Assembly: GCA_947625015.1 (NCBI GenBank)
Contig: CANQMR010000025.1
Coordinates: forward strand, 1 to 49,369
Direction of reading: 5' to 3'
Source of the DNA: an uncultured Lachnospiraceae bacterium
GTDB lineage: Bacteria; Bacillota; Clostridia; Lachnospirales; Lachnospiraceae
DNA: 49,369 nt
Position numbers and translations under genes: made by a program. Shown in pieces: positions 15,243 through 23,718 of this stretch (positions within the stretch are counted from its first letter, which is position 1; each line of letters begins with the position of its first letter). Below the pieces are notes generated by a model. The model saw only the letters and a program-made list of their open reading frames with translations. It had not been told where the DNA came from and did no database searches.

Positions 15243-16196
15243 TTAAAAATATACGACCTCTTCCCTCGCCTTTTCTGCCTTTTCAATCTTTTGCGCATAA
15301 AGGACCGGTCCTTCTCCCCCAAACTCCTCATAATATTCACATTTAATCTTCGCCGTCACCGTAACCCATTCCCGGTCTTTTAGATTCGGCGTCTCTAAAG
15401 ATATGCATTTAAATCCTAAGAAAGTAATGTCTTCGGCGCAGCAGGTCATCGCAAACCGGCCCGGCACAAAGGCTTTCCCTTTATACTGGGGCGGGCAGTA
15501 TACCTGTCCCTTCAGCTTAACCACTTTACCCACATATTTTTCCGGGTGATCAGATGCGTCAATGTAGAAAATGCCGAAATCCTCATCTTCTATCTCCACG
15601 ACATCCGCCTCTAAATCATAGGGAATCTCAATCTCCCCATTGTCCACCTGGGCCTGCCCGTCCACATTCTCATAGACAATCTGGGCCCGCCGGTTAATGG
15701 TCTTTACCGCCATCCGCAGGGTGTTGATATCCGTATCTTCAGTACAGCGGTTAAACACGACCATATCCCCGCTCTGGATATGCTCTGCCATCAGGGATTT
15801 CATGTTATTGTTATAAAGCGTAAATGTGGTGGCGTCAATCAGGGTGATGACCTGAACAATGGTCCACCCCTTTGGCACCCTTATGCCGAACAGTTTTTCT
15901 AACTGCCACATGCCGTTATACTCAATCATAACCTGCTCCGGCTCATATTCATCCTGAAGGTCTAAGAGACGCTCCGTATTTATCTCTTCCTCCTCTAAAT
16001 AGACCAGAGAGATATTCCTTTTGGCAAGTTCTTTTTCATCGTATTCCTCAATTCCTTCCTCTGTCACAAGCAGCAGAGTCGGCGTCCCTTCCGTAAAATC
16101 CCGGTCAATTAAGGTCTCGCTGCAAAACTTTGTCTTGCCGCTTTCCAAAAAACCCATAAAGATAAATACCGGAATCTCCTTCTGTTCCTTTCTCAT
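15243..16196 (-). CDS. COG0523-like GTPase fused to a YcgQ-type (DUF1980) C-terminal domain
   Basis: A 317-residue two-domain protein. The N-terminal half (to about residue 180) is a CobW/COG0523-like P-loop domain: Walker A MGFLESGKTKF near residue 15, and a hydrophobic strand VVFNRCTED at the guanine-binding NKxD position, which is degenerate. The CxCC metal motif of true COG0523 proteins is missing. The C-terminal part (about 205-317), with YVGKVVKLKGQVYCPP, FVPGRFAMTCCAED and WVTVTAKIKCEYYEEFGGEG, resembles the soluble domain of YcgQ/TIGR03943 proteins, which accompany zinc-linked permeases. Start 16196 has AAAGGA nine nt upstream. The gene follows the metal GTPase gene at 16252 on the same strand. 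Confidence 0.8.
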   Translation of the reverse strand: MRKEQKEIPVFIFMGFLESGKTKFCSETLIDRDFTEGTPTLLLVTEEGIEEYDEKELAKRNISLVYLEEEEINTERLLDLQDEYEPEQVMIEYNGMWQLEKLFGIRVPKGWTIVQVITLIDATTFTLYNNNMKSLMAEHIQSGDMVVFNRCTEDTDINTLRMAVKTINRRAQIVYENVDGQAQVDNGEIEIPYDLEADVVEIEDEDFGIFYIDASDHPEKYVGKVVKLKGQVYCPPQYKGKAFVPGRFAMTCCAEDITFLGFKCISLETPNLKDREWVTVTAKIKCEYYEEFGGEGPVLYAQKIEKAEKAREEVVYF

Positions 16197-16224
16197 ATCT
16201 GACATTCCTTTCCGCCATAGTTTA

Positions 16225-16245
16225 ACGCCTGACGCTAACAGGCGT
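16225..16245. other. Intergenic hairpin between the two GTPase genes
   Basis: ACGCCTG-ACGCTAA-CAGGCGT: a 7-bp perfect stem with a 7-nt loop, in the 55-nt gap between the two GTPase genes. No T-run follows, so an mRNA processing or stability element is more likely than a terminator. Confidence 0.4.
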
Positions 16246-16251
16246 CACTGG

Positions 16252-17385
16252 TTATTTTACATGAAACAGCTCCGCAATCTTTTCTTCATTTAACTCACTG
16301 CCAATCACACAGAGCTTACCGGTTACATCCGGCTGTCCTTCCCGGATTTCATACTCCTCCGGCGTCAGGTCAAAATAAATCCAGCCCCCGTCGGTATCCG
16401 GGACCATGCCCTTTGCCCGCAAAATGATACCAAAATCGGAATGTTCCTCTGCTGCAAGAACTTTAAGGATAGATTCCATCTCATCTTTGGTATAGCTTCT
16501 CGGCGTCTCCACGCCCCAGCTGGTAAACACATCATCTGCATGGTGGTGATGATGGTCATGTCCATCATGGTCATGATGATGCTCGTGCTCATGATGGTGT
16601 TCATGCTCTTCGTGGTCGTGATGGTGTTCGTGATCATGATGGTGTTCATGCTCCTCGTGGTCGTGATGGTGTTCGTGATCATGATGGTGTTCATGCTCTT
16701 CATGGTCATGATGATGCTCGTGGTCATGGTCATGATGATGCCCGCATACCGGACATACCCTGGCTTCCTCCATCAGCTCCTCCACAAGAGATTTTTCCTT
16801 TTCCATGGCAGACACAATCTGTTTTCCGTCAATATCCTCCCAGGGGGTAGTAATAATCGTCGCTTTAGCATTGTGCTCTCTAAGCATGGCCGTCACAGCC
16901 TCTAACTTATCCTCCGACAGCTTCTGGCTCCGGCTTAATATGATTGTCCCCGCATTTTCAATCTGGTTGTTGAAAAATTCGCCGAAATTCTTCATATACA
17001 TCTTGCATTTCTGGGCGTCTACCACAGCAGAGGCAGAATTAATCACAATCTTGTCATCCTGTAAATCCGCCACAGCCTTCATCACGTCTGAAAGTTTGCC
17101 TACGCCGGAAGGCTCAATAATAATGCGGTCCGGTGTGTATTCGGTAAGCACCTGCTCTAACGCCTTGCCAAAATCCCCTACTAGGGAACAGCAGATACAG
17201 CCCGAATTCATCTCGTTAATCTGTACGCCTGCATCCTTTAAAAAGCCGCCGTCAATGCCAATCTCGCCAAATTCATTCTCAATCAGCACCAGCTTTTCGC
17301 CCTGAAAGCCCTCGGCAATCAGCTTTTTAATTAAAGTCGTCTTTCCGGCGCCTAAGAAACCGGAAATAATGTCAATCTTCGTCAT
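16252..17385 (-). CDS. COG0523 (CobW/ZNG1-like) GTPase with a long histidine-rich segment
   Basis: A 377-residue metallochaperone-type GTPase. Walker A is GFLGAGKTTL at residues 9-18. The family metal motif is complete: NSGCICCSL near residues 60-68. Walker B-like IIIEPSGVGKLSD follows near 91. After a CPVCGHHHDH stretch comes a roughly 65-residue His/Asp/Glu-rich segment (about 217-283) made of 15-residue repeats; then the C-terminal CobW domain (FGIILRAKGMVPDTDGGWIYFDL) follows. Such segments store or buffer Zn2+ or Ni2+. It is first in a three-gene run behind its own promoter. The metal is most likely zinc, by family analogy. No Zur-type operator was found. Confidence 0.93.
   Translation of the reverse strand: MTKIDIISGFLGAGKTTLIKKLIAEGFQGEKLVLIENEFGEIGIDGGFLKDAGVQINEMNSGCICCSLVGDFGKALEQVLTEYTPDRIIIEPSGVGKLSDVMKAVADLQDDKIVINSASAVVDAQKCKMYMKNFGEFFNNQIENAGTIILSRSQKLSEDKLEAVTAMLREHNAKATIITTPWEDIDGKQIVSAMEKEKSLVEELMEEARVCPVCGHHHDHDHEHHHDHEEHEHHHDHEHHHDHEEHEHHHDHEHHHDHEEHEHHHEHEHHHDHDGHDHHHHHADDVFTSWGVETPRSYTKDEMESILKVLAAEEHSDFGIILRAKGMVPDTDGGWIYFDLTPEEYEIREGQPDVTGKLCVIGSELNEEKIAELFHVK
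16591..16725 (-). repeat. 45-bp tandem repeats coding for the His-rich segment
   Basis: Three adjacent 45-bp units (16591-16635, 16636-16680, 16681-16725). The first two differ by one base; the third is more diverged. Each encodes 15 residues rich in His with Asp and Glu. The copy number is likely to vary between strains by slippage. Confidence 0.9.
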
Positions 17386-17420
17386 TTTGTATCGCCTCCA
17401 TATAATTCCACTAAAATATT

Positions 17421-17448
17421 ATTATACAATATCTGCCAGAAAATTCAA
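17421..17448 (-). promoter_or_regulatory. Promoter of the metal GTPase operon
   Basis: Minus strand: TTGAAT (17443-17448), 16 bp, TATAAT (17421-17426), about 36 bp before the start codon at 17385. Confidence 0.65.
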
Positions 17449-17493
17449 ACTATTTTATTTATCCAAGTCTTTATTATCGTTAAACACTGTCAC

Positions 17494-17522
17494 TTGAAAA
17501 AATCATTTTCCTATGCTATGAT
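17494..17522 (+). promoter_or_regulatory. aroC promoter
   Basis: TTGAAA (17494-17499), 17 bp, TATGAT (17517-17522), 35 bp before the aroC start, which has TAAGGAGG as ribosome site. Confidence 0.7.
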
Positions 17523-17557
17523 AATCCTACTTTTTACAGGAATATAAGGAGGCAGAC

Positions 17558-18664
17558 ATGGCAGGATCAACACTTGGAACCATATTCAGAATTACAACCT
17601 GGGGAGAATCCCATGGAAAAGCTGTCGGCGTAGTAATTGACGGATGTCCGGCAGGACTTTCTTTATCTGAGGAAGACATTCAGCCTTTTCTGAATCGAAG
17701 GAAACCCGGGCAATCCATCTATTCCACTCCCCGGAGTGAAGAAGACGCAGTGGAACTGCTGTCCGGTACCTTTGAGGGAAAAACTACCGGAACTCCCATT
17801 TCCATGATTGTGTATAATAAGAGCCAGCAGTCCAGAGATTACAGCCAAATTGCCTCCTGTTACCGTCCGGGCCATGCGGATTATACCTTTGACGCCAAAT
17901 ACGGTTTTCGGGATTACCGGGGCGGAGGACGTTCTTCAGGCAGGGAAACTACCGCCCGGGTTGCCGCCGGTGCTGTAGCAGTAAAAATATTGCAGCAGTT
18001 GGGCATTACGTTTACCACCTTTACCCGTTCCATAGGGGACATTGAAATTGACGATACCCGGTTTGACAAAGAAGAAATCTTTCGCAATAAACTCTATATG
18101 CCTGACGCAGAAGCCGCAGCCAGGGCCGGGGATTATATTCTTGAAATGACCAAAGCCCACGATTCTGTAGGTGGCTGCGTAGAGGCGAGAATAACCGGTG
18201 TTCCCGCCGGACTCGGCGACACCGTCTTTGAGAAATTAGACGCCAATCTGGCCAAAGCAATCATGTCTATCGGTGCGGTGAAATGCGTGGAAATAGGCGA
18301 CGGCGCCAACGTATCCCGCATGACCGGCTCCGAGGATAATGATGCGTTTTTCTTCGATGAACAGGGAAATCTCACCAAGGCCTCCAACCATGCCGGCGGC
18401 ATCTTAGGCGGAATGAGCGACGGTTCCGAAATCCGCCTGCGGGCCGCCTTTAAAGCAACCCCTTCCATATTGAAGATGCAGCACACAGTGAATAAAGACA
18501 ATGAGAACATCGAAATCTCAATCAAGGGACGCCACGACCCGGTTATTGTCCCCCGGGCTGTAGTCGTTGTAGAAGCCATGGCAGCCATTACACTATTAGA
18601 TTCCCTTCTTCTGAATATGTCGGCTACCATGGACGGAATCCATAAATTCTACGCAAAAGATTAA
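17558..18664 (+). CDS. aroC: Chorismate synthase
   Basis: A 368-residue enzyme that converts 5-enolpyruvylshikimate-3-phosphate to chorismate using reduced FMN. Landmarks in order: GTIFRITTWGESHGKAVGVVIDG (starting near residue 7), NRRKPGQS, RPGHADYTFDAKYGFRDYRGGGRSSGRET (starting near 104), and GGMSDGSEIRLRAAFKATPS near 288. Length is normal. It stands alone on the plus strand and converges on the ABC permease-fusion gene; their stop codons overlap in the four bases TTAA at 18661-18664, with no terminator between them. Confidence 0.97.
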   Translation: MAGSTLGTIFRITTWGESHGKAVGVVIDGCPAGLSLSEEDIQPFLNRRKPGQSIYSTPRSEEDAVELLSGTFEGKTTGTPISMIVYNKSQQSRDYSQIASCYRPGHADYTFDAKYGFRDYRGGGRSSGRETTARVAAGAVAVKILQQLGITFTTFTRSIGDIEIDDTRFDKEEIFRNKLYMPDAEAAARAGDYILEMTKAHDSVGGCVEARITGVPAGLGDTVFEKLDANLAKAIMSIGAVKCVEIGDGANVSRMTGSEDNDAFFFDEQGNLTKASNHAGGILGGMSDGSEIRLRAAFKATPSILKMQHTVNKDNENIEISIKGRHDPVIVPRAVVVVEAMAAITLLDSLLLNMSATMDGIHKFYAKD

Positions 18665-21600
18665 TGATTATCTGTACAAATCAGGACAAAATCATAATAA
18701 GAAATTCCATTCTGTTCATAGATGCCAAGACCAAGCTGGGATACATTTCCCTGTAGCACCTGATGCAAATTGGCATCTTTTTTCATGTCCTCTATCAGAC
18801 GCTGTATGCTGTAATCAGGCACTCCGCCATAAGATAACTCATAACCGCTCGTACATTTAACCCCTCTGGTAGACAGAAGGCTTTCCATCGTTTGCGAACT
18901 GACGCCGTAACCCTGGGGCAAATCAGCAGCGCGGAGCATCGCGCATGCCTGGAGCCGGGTATTTAATTCAACGGGGGATTTTCCGCTGGCAGCCCGCACA
19001 TTATTGATATATTCCAAAACCGGGTACATCAGCGTGGAATTTTCATCTACGCTTCCATCTTCGTTGAATACATAAGTAATTCCATCAATAAGCATTACCG
19101 TATTGCTGACTTTACTTCCATCAGGATTCATATAATACCGGTACCCGTTCAGTTCCAGAAAGCCAGTTGCCAGCCTTCCCTTATCTTCTCCGTAATACCA
19201 GTTTCCCTCCCATTGAAACCAGCCGGTAACCGGCTCCGCATTCTCGTTAAAATAATATCTCTGTCCGGCTATATCCACAAATCCGGTAAGGATTTTTCCT
19301 GTCTCATCTGTCTGGTAAATATATTTTTTTGTCTCAATCAGCCCCGTCTGGATAACCCCCTGTTTATCAGCATAATAATATGCCGTATTTCCATCTTCCT
19401 TAACTTTGAATTTTCCCTTTTTCAGATAACCGTCCGCATTAAAATAATATCTTTTCCCCTGTATCTGGGTAAAACCAACGGCATACTGTCCTTCCGTCTG
19501 CTCATACTGCGTCCCTTCCGGTGTTTCTATCCAATCGGCCTTCACCGCCTGATGACAGCTAAACACGCCTGCGCATACCAAAAGGCCAAACATAAGTATC
19601 CCCTTTTTCCGCAAGAACAATATTACAATCCCGAAAAGGAGAATAATTAGCGGCAGAACAATGATGGTCATGATTTTTAAAACACCCAGGCTGTTATTGG
19701 GATATAAGGCGATCTGGCTTCCCACATTTTTCCCCTCAATCCATATTCCCGGTGTGGTTCCCGTAAGCTGGCTTAGCATTTCAATAAAAAATCTTCTATT
19801 CGCCCCGTTGGATTCCCTGTCTGCATCCTCGTTAAAAAAGATATTAGAGGCTAACAAAAACAATGTGCCTTTATCCGGCGATATAGCGCAGGACGCCACA
19901 CTAAAAGGTCCTGCAATATCCTCTTCAGATTTTACGGTAAGCTGATCATCCTCAAAGTTACTAACCTTGGAAAAAGCTGTGCCGCTAGTGGTCAAAATGT
20001 CTGTACTGACATAACCGCCCGCCTGTCCGTTTTTCCGGATTCCTTTACTGGTCATGGTCAAAACGTGCAGATTGTCTTTGAGAAATTCCTGGGTATACTG
20101 ATTTTCCTCAATCTCAGGCATCAGATAAAAGGGTGTGTTATCCACATAAAAGCCCTCTTCCCGCTCAACGACAACGCCAGACACAACCTCCAGTCCATAT
20201 TCTTTCAAAAAAGCATATAAATTCTCTAACTGTTCATTTAATGGGTCCAAGGTGACAAAAAGTTTTCCTCCATCTTGCAGATATTGTTCTAACACCTCTA
20301 TCTCATCTTTTGAGAAATCCGACTGCGGAGCGTTGAGCAATACCGCTTTACAGGACGCCGGAATTGCATCCTGCATGGACGTGATCGCAGAAGGCAGATT
20401 TACTTCTTCAAGTTCATAATTATTGAGCAGCAAAAGATTCTCAAAACCACTATTTAATCCTTCCTCTCCATGTCCTGAAAGAACACACAATTTGTCTGCC
20501 GTCTCCGTATTGGTATATACAATGGCTCTGGTCAGCTGCTCCTCAATTTCAAGGCTTCTCTCCTCAGAATAAGCCGAAGTTTGCGTTAATGTAATGTAGT
20601 CGTCCGCATTTAAATAAATTGTTTTATCTCCACAGGCCACCAGAATACTCGATTCAGATATTGCGCTTGCATCCGGTAGATATTGCTGCCTGAACCCACT
20701 GTTATTCTGTACATCAATATATTCCACCGTAATATTTTCGTTCAAATCCGCATAGGCCGCCAACAGTTCGTGATACGTGGCGTTGGCCCGGCTTTTCAAA
20801 CCCATATAGTAAATCTGCGTAGGCTTCTGAATAGAGGATACCTCCTGTCTGGTCTCCTCGGAAAGGGTCAGCAGCTTTTCCGCAGTAAAATCAAACACTC
20901 TGGTATTTAATAAAAATACCGCCCCAAGAACCGTTCCCGCAAGGACTGTGGCCGCCATATAAGCCGCAATCCGTTTCCCGCTCTGTCTGCGGCTCTCTAA
21001 AACCAGTAAAGCCAACACAAAAAAACAAATTGTAAGCAGCAATAAAAACAAAATATCCCCGCTTCTGACAATTCCGGAAAACATATCGTTAAATTTATTA
21101 TATATGGAAATCTCATGTAAGAAATTATAAAGTGCATCATGATTGCCGGCTAAACTTTCCACAAAACGCGCAAGCAATATAAGCACATAGACTGCATAAC
21201 TTATGACAGCAGCCAGCGTCGCATTGGTGGTCAGGGATGATATAAACATGCCCATTGACAACAGCACGAGCGTTACCAGAACTACGCCCAGATAGCTTGC
21301 AAAGACGAACGGCACGCTCATCTTTCCATGCATGGAAATGAACACAGGATATAATACGCTGATTACCACTGGCAATAATACATAAGTCAGCGTAGCCAGA
21401 TATTTTCCAAGCAATATGGAAAAGGCAGATACCGGCGCAGTAAACAAAAGCTGGTCTGTTTTATTTCTCCTCTCCTGAGATAACAGCCGCATGGTACAAA
21501 GAGGAATCACCGCCACAATAACATAATAACTTCTGCTTAAAACATAATAGCCAAACTGCGTACTGTAAGAAGTCAGACAATATGTGGCGAAAAAAATTCC

Positions 21601-21687
21601 GGTAATCAAAAAAAACATTCCATAATATACATAAGTAAATAATGAGGTGAAATAAGTTTTTAATTCTCTTTTATATATTGCCAGCAT
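18661..21687 (-). CDS. GldF-GldG ABC permease fused to cell-wall-binding repeats and a CAP-like domain
   Basis: A 1008-residue fusion with four parts. (1) Residues 1-255: ABC-2 permease of GldF type with six helices (LAIYKRELKTYFTSLFTYVY, then LSQERRNKTDQLLFTAPVS). (2) About 260-690: GldG-like extracytoplasmic domain bounded by helices, ending IIVLPLIILLFGIVILFLRKK. (3) From Met699: a signal-peptide-like stretch (MFGLLVCAGVFSCHQAVKA), then about six glucan/choline-binding-type repeats (GKRYYFNADGYLKKGKF, GQRYYFNENAEPVTGW, GYRYYMNPDGSK). (4) About 875-1008: a CAP/SCP-like domain (YINNVRAASGKSPVELNTRL to YDFVLICTDN). The start overlaps the ATPase stop (TAATG). An AAAGGGG site six nt before Met699 could give a separate 310-residue secreted protein. 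Domain assignments 1-3 are clear; CAP is likely. Confidence 0.88.
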   Translation of the reverse strand: MLAIYKRELKTYFTSLFTYVYYGMFFLITGIFFATYCLTSYSTQFGYYVLSRSYYVIVAVIPLCTMRLLSQERRNKTDQLLFTAPVSAFSILLGKYLATLTYVLLPVVISVLYPVFISMHGKMSVPFVFASYLGVVLVTLVLLSMGMFISSLTTNATLAAVISYAVYVLILLARFVESLAGNHDALYNFLHEISIYNKFNDMFSGIVRSGDILFLLLLTICFFVLALLVLESRRQSGKRIAAYMAATVLAGTVLGAVFLLNTRVFDFTAEKLLTLSEETRQEVSSIQKPTQIYYMGLKSRANATYHELLAAYADLNENITVEYIDVQNNSGFRQQYLPDASAISESSILVACGDKTIYLNADDYITLTQTSAYSEERSLEIEEQLTRAIVYTNTETADKLCVLSGHGEEGLNSGFENLLLLNNYELEEVNLPSAITSMQDAIPASCKAVLLNAPQSDFSKDEIEVLEQYLQDGGKLFVTLDPLNEQLENLYAFLKEYGLEVVSGVVVEREEGFYVDNTPFYLMPEIEENQYTQEFLKDNLHVLTMTSKGIRKNGQAGGYVSTDILTTSGTAFSKVSNFEDDQLTVKSEEDIAGPFSVASCAISPDKGTLFLLASNIFFNEDADRESNGANRRFFIEMLSQLTGTTPGIWIEGKNVGSQIALYPNNSLGVLKIMTIIVLPLIILLFGIVILFLRKKGILMFGLLVCAGVFSCHQAVKADWIETPEGTQYEQTEGQYAVGFTQIQGKRYYFNADGYLKKGKFKVKEDGNTAYYYADKQGVIQTGLIETKKYIYQTDETGKILTGFVDIAGQRYYFNENAEPVTGWFQWEGNWYYGEDKGRLATGFLELNGYRYYMNPDGSKVSNTVMLIDGITYVFNEDGSVDENSTLMYPVLEYINNVRAASGKSPVELNTRLQACAMLRAADLPQGYGVSSQTMESLLSTRGVKCTSGYELSYGGVPDYSIQRLIEDMKKDANLHQVLQGNVSQLGLGIYEQNGISYYDFVLICTDNH

Positions 21688-22619
21688 TATTTATCCTCCT
21701 CGCTGTTTATCTCAATAAATACATCTTCTAAAGACGTCTCTAACCGTTCAATCCCATAGACGCTAAACTTTTTACTTACGAGATATCCAAATAAGCTGTC
21801 GCGAATATCCCGGTTATTTCTGCTGTTGCCGATAAATTCATAAACGCCGGATTCTTTCTCCCTCACAAAGCGGACATTTTTTAACCCCTCATATTTTTCC
21901 AGAGACTGGACAATCTTGTCCCGGTTTCCCTTTACAGTCAGGCGATATACATTACGGCTTCCCCTGGTCTTTGCCGCAGCCGTAGTATCCTCTAAGACAA
22001 GTTCGCCATCCTTCAGCATCAGAATCTCACTGCACAACTCCTCAATCTCTTTCAAAATATGGGAACTGATGATTATACAATGATCTTTCTGCATGTCCGA
22101 CAACAGCTCTCTCATTCTCTTTGCCTCCTGGGGATCCAGTCCAGTCAGCGGCTCATCTAAAATAATTACTTTGGGATCTCCAAGCAATGCCTGGGCAAAT
22201 CCAACTCTTTGCTGCATTCCCTTGGACAAATTTTTAATATAATCTTTTTCCCGGTCTGTAAGATTTACCAGAGACAAAACCCGCCGGACCTCCTCCTGTT
22301 CATTTCTAATCCCCTTTAATTTCGCAACAAACCTTAGATATTCATTCACCCGCATATCCCGATAAAGAGGGGGAATCTCCGGCAAATAGCCAATATACTT
22401 TTTTGCCTGTTTGGGATTTTTTCTCATATCCGATTCACAAATCAGCACTTCGCCCTCAACCGGCTTTAAGTATCCGGTTAATATATTCATCATTGTAGTC
22501 TTGCCTGCCCCGTTAGCCCCAAGCAATCCCACGATTTTTCCTCCAGCCAATTTGAAAGAAATATCCTTTAAAATCTCCTTTTTTCCATATGCCATTTTCA
22601 GATTTTTTACTTCAACCAT
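21687..22619 (-). CDS. ABC transporter ATP-binding protein (GldA-like)
   Basis: A 310-residue ATPase partner of the fused permease downstream. Walker A GANGAGKTT (near residue 39), signature LSKGMQQRVGFA (near 134) and Walker B VIILDEPLTGLDP (near 154) are intact, followed by the switch His in SSHILKEIEELC. The C-terminal extension past residue 215, including YGIERLETSLEDVFIEI, is typical of ABC-2 exporters. The ATG at 22619 is chosen for the GGAGG five to six nt upstream. Its stop overlaps the permease start by one base. Confidence 0.93.
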   Translation of the reverse strand: MVEVKNLKMAYGKKEILKDISFKLAGGKIVGLLGANGAGKTTMMNILTGYLKPVEGEVLICESDMRKNPKQAKKYIGYLPEIPPLYRDMRVNEYLRFVAKLKGIRNEQEEVRRVLSLVNLTDREKDYIKNLSKGMQQRVGFAQALLGDPKVIILDEPLTGLDPQEAKRMRELLSDMQKDHCIIISSHILKEIEELCSEILMLKDGELVLEDTTAAAKTRGSRNVYRLTVKGNRDKIVQSLEKYEGLKNVRFVREKESGVYEFIGNSRNNRDIRDSLFGYLVSKKFSVYGIERLETSLEDVFIEINSEEDK

Positions 22620-22651
22620 AATATCCTCCATCATACTATGTTTTTCCAAAA

Positions 22652-22680
22652 GAAAAAGAACTATGTACGCAACACAGTCC
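22652..22680 (-). terminator. Terminator downstream of xerD
   Basis: On the minus strand an 8-bp stem (GGACTGTG with CATAGTTC, two G-T pairs) and a 7-nt loop are followed by TTTTTCTTTT. It lies 6 bp after the xerD stop and separates it from the ABC operon. Confidence 0.6.
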
Positions 22681-22685
22681 TTAAT

Positions 22686-23579
22686 CTATAAAATATTTGC
22701 CCTTGGATGCGCCTTTTCATAAACCTCTTTCAGCTTTGTATTGGCATTTGCCTTCACATAAATCTGTGTAGTTGAAATATCCGAATGCCCCAGCATCTCC
22801 TGCACTGATTTCAAATCTGCGCCATTATTCACCAAATGCATGGCAAAAGAATGACGAATGGTATGTGGCGTAATATCTTTATTAATTCCCGCTTTTGAAG
22901 AATAATATTTAATAATTTTCCAAAAACCCTGGCGGGTCATCGGCTCACCCTGACAATTTGTAAACAGATATTCCTGATCCGCCGAGCATAATGCATCTCT
23001 GGCATCATGGAAATAAATCTCCAATGCCTCTTTTGTCTCATTGGTAAACGGGATTACCCTTTCTCTATTGCCGTCATGGCACTGCAAAAAATTCATGGAC
23101 ATATTTACATCTTTAACTTTTAAGCCGATCAACTCAGACACTCTCATTCCTGTGGCATATAAAAGTTCCAGCATCGCCTTATCCCGTATATCTTTCGGTG
23201 CAGTTCCGCTGGGCTGTTCTAATAAGAGATTAATCTCCTCCACAGTCAAGATTACAGGCGGCTTTTTCTCAATCTTAGGCGGCTTTAATACATCACTAGG
23301 GTCCTCGGTTATTATTCCCTGCTTTATTAAATACAAAAAAAATGCCTTCGTAGATGCAATATTTCTCGACACTGTCGCAGTGGACATCCCTTGTTTTTCA
23401 ATGGATAATATATATGAATTTAAGGCCGTACCCGTAACATCTCCCCACGCCTCGCATCCATTATTTGTTAAATAATTGTTAAGTTTTACCAAATCTCTCC
23501 GGTAAGACGCTATTGTATTCTTACTGGCACGTTTTACATTTGTCAAATATTCAACAAATTCATTAATCCTTTGTAACAT
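22686..23579 (-). CDS. xerD: Site-specific tyrosine recombinase XerD
   Basis: A 297-residue tyrosine recombinase of the XerC/XerD type that resolves chromosome dimers at dif. The N-terminal SAM-like domain (residues 1-85) and the catalytic domain are complete. Catalytic residues: Arg146 (TGMRVSEL), His239 and Arg242 (PHTIRHSF), His265 (LGHSDIS) and Tyr274 (TQIYVKA). Its placement between spoIIM and other housekeeping genes, as in other Firmicutes, favours XerD over a phage integrase. AAGGGG lies nine nt before the ATG. A dif site was not found. Confidence 0.93.
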   Translation of the reverse strand: MLQRINEFVEYLTNVKRASKNTIASYRRDLVKLNNYLTNNGCEAWGDVTGTALNSYILSIEKQGMSTATVSRNIASTKAFFLYLIKQGIITEDPSDVLKPPKIEKKPPVILTVEEINLLLEQPSGTAPKDIRDKAMLELLYATGMRVSELIGLKVKDVNMSMNFLQCHDGNRERVIPFTNETKEALEIYFHDARDALCSADQEYLFTNCQGEPMTRQGFWKIIKYYSSKAGINKDITPHTIRHSFAMHLVNNGADLKSVQEMLGHSDISTTQIYVKANANTKLKEVYEKAHPRANIL

Positions 23580-23614
23580 TCTCGAACCCCTTAATTATTG
23601 TAATCAGTATCTCT

Positions 23615-23643
23615 ATTATAATGTTTAATTTACATAAAATCAA
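23615..23643 (-). promoter_or_regulatory. xerD promoter
   Basis: Minus strand: TTGATT (23638-23643), 17 bp, TATAAT (23615-23620), 36 bp before the xerD start. Confidence 0.7.
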
Positions 23644-23655
23644 ACATTATTTTTC

Positions 23656-23677
23656 ATAAAAAACCTGATAAATCAAG
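23656..23677 (-). terminator. Possible terminator after spoIIM
   Basis: On the minus strand CTTGAT-TT-ATCAGG is followed by six T. The stem is short and the loop tight, so confidence is limited. It lies between the spoIIM stop and the xerD promoter. Confidence 0.4.
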
Positions 23678-23718
23678 CATTTTCACACTTTTCTACCAAA
23701 TCGAGTATTTACATAATA

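Noticed and set aside
16591-16725. CRISPR-like short repeats
   Set aside because: Units are adjacent with no spacers and stay in frame in a GTPase gene.
16441-16905. Plus-strand frame rich in Met and Val over the His-rich repeats
   Set aside because: A direct consequence of His/Asp codons read in reverse; the real gene is on the minus strand.
22686-23579. Phage or integron integrase
   Set aside because: Size, catalytic set and neighbours (spoIIM, rny, recA) fit housekeeping XerD; no attachment site, cassette or phage gene is near.
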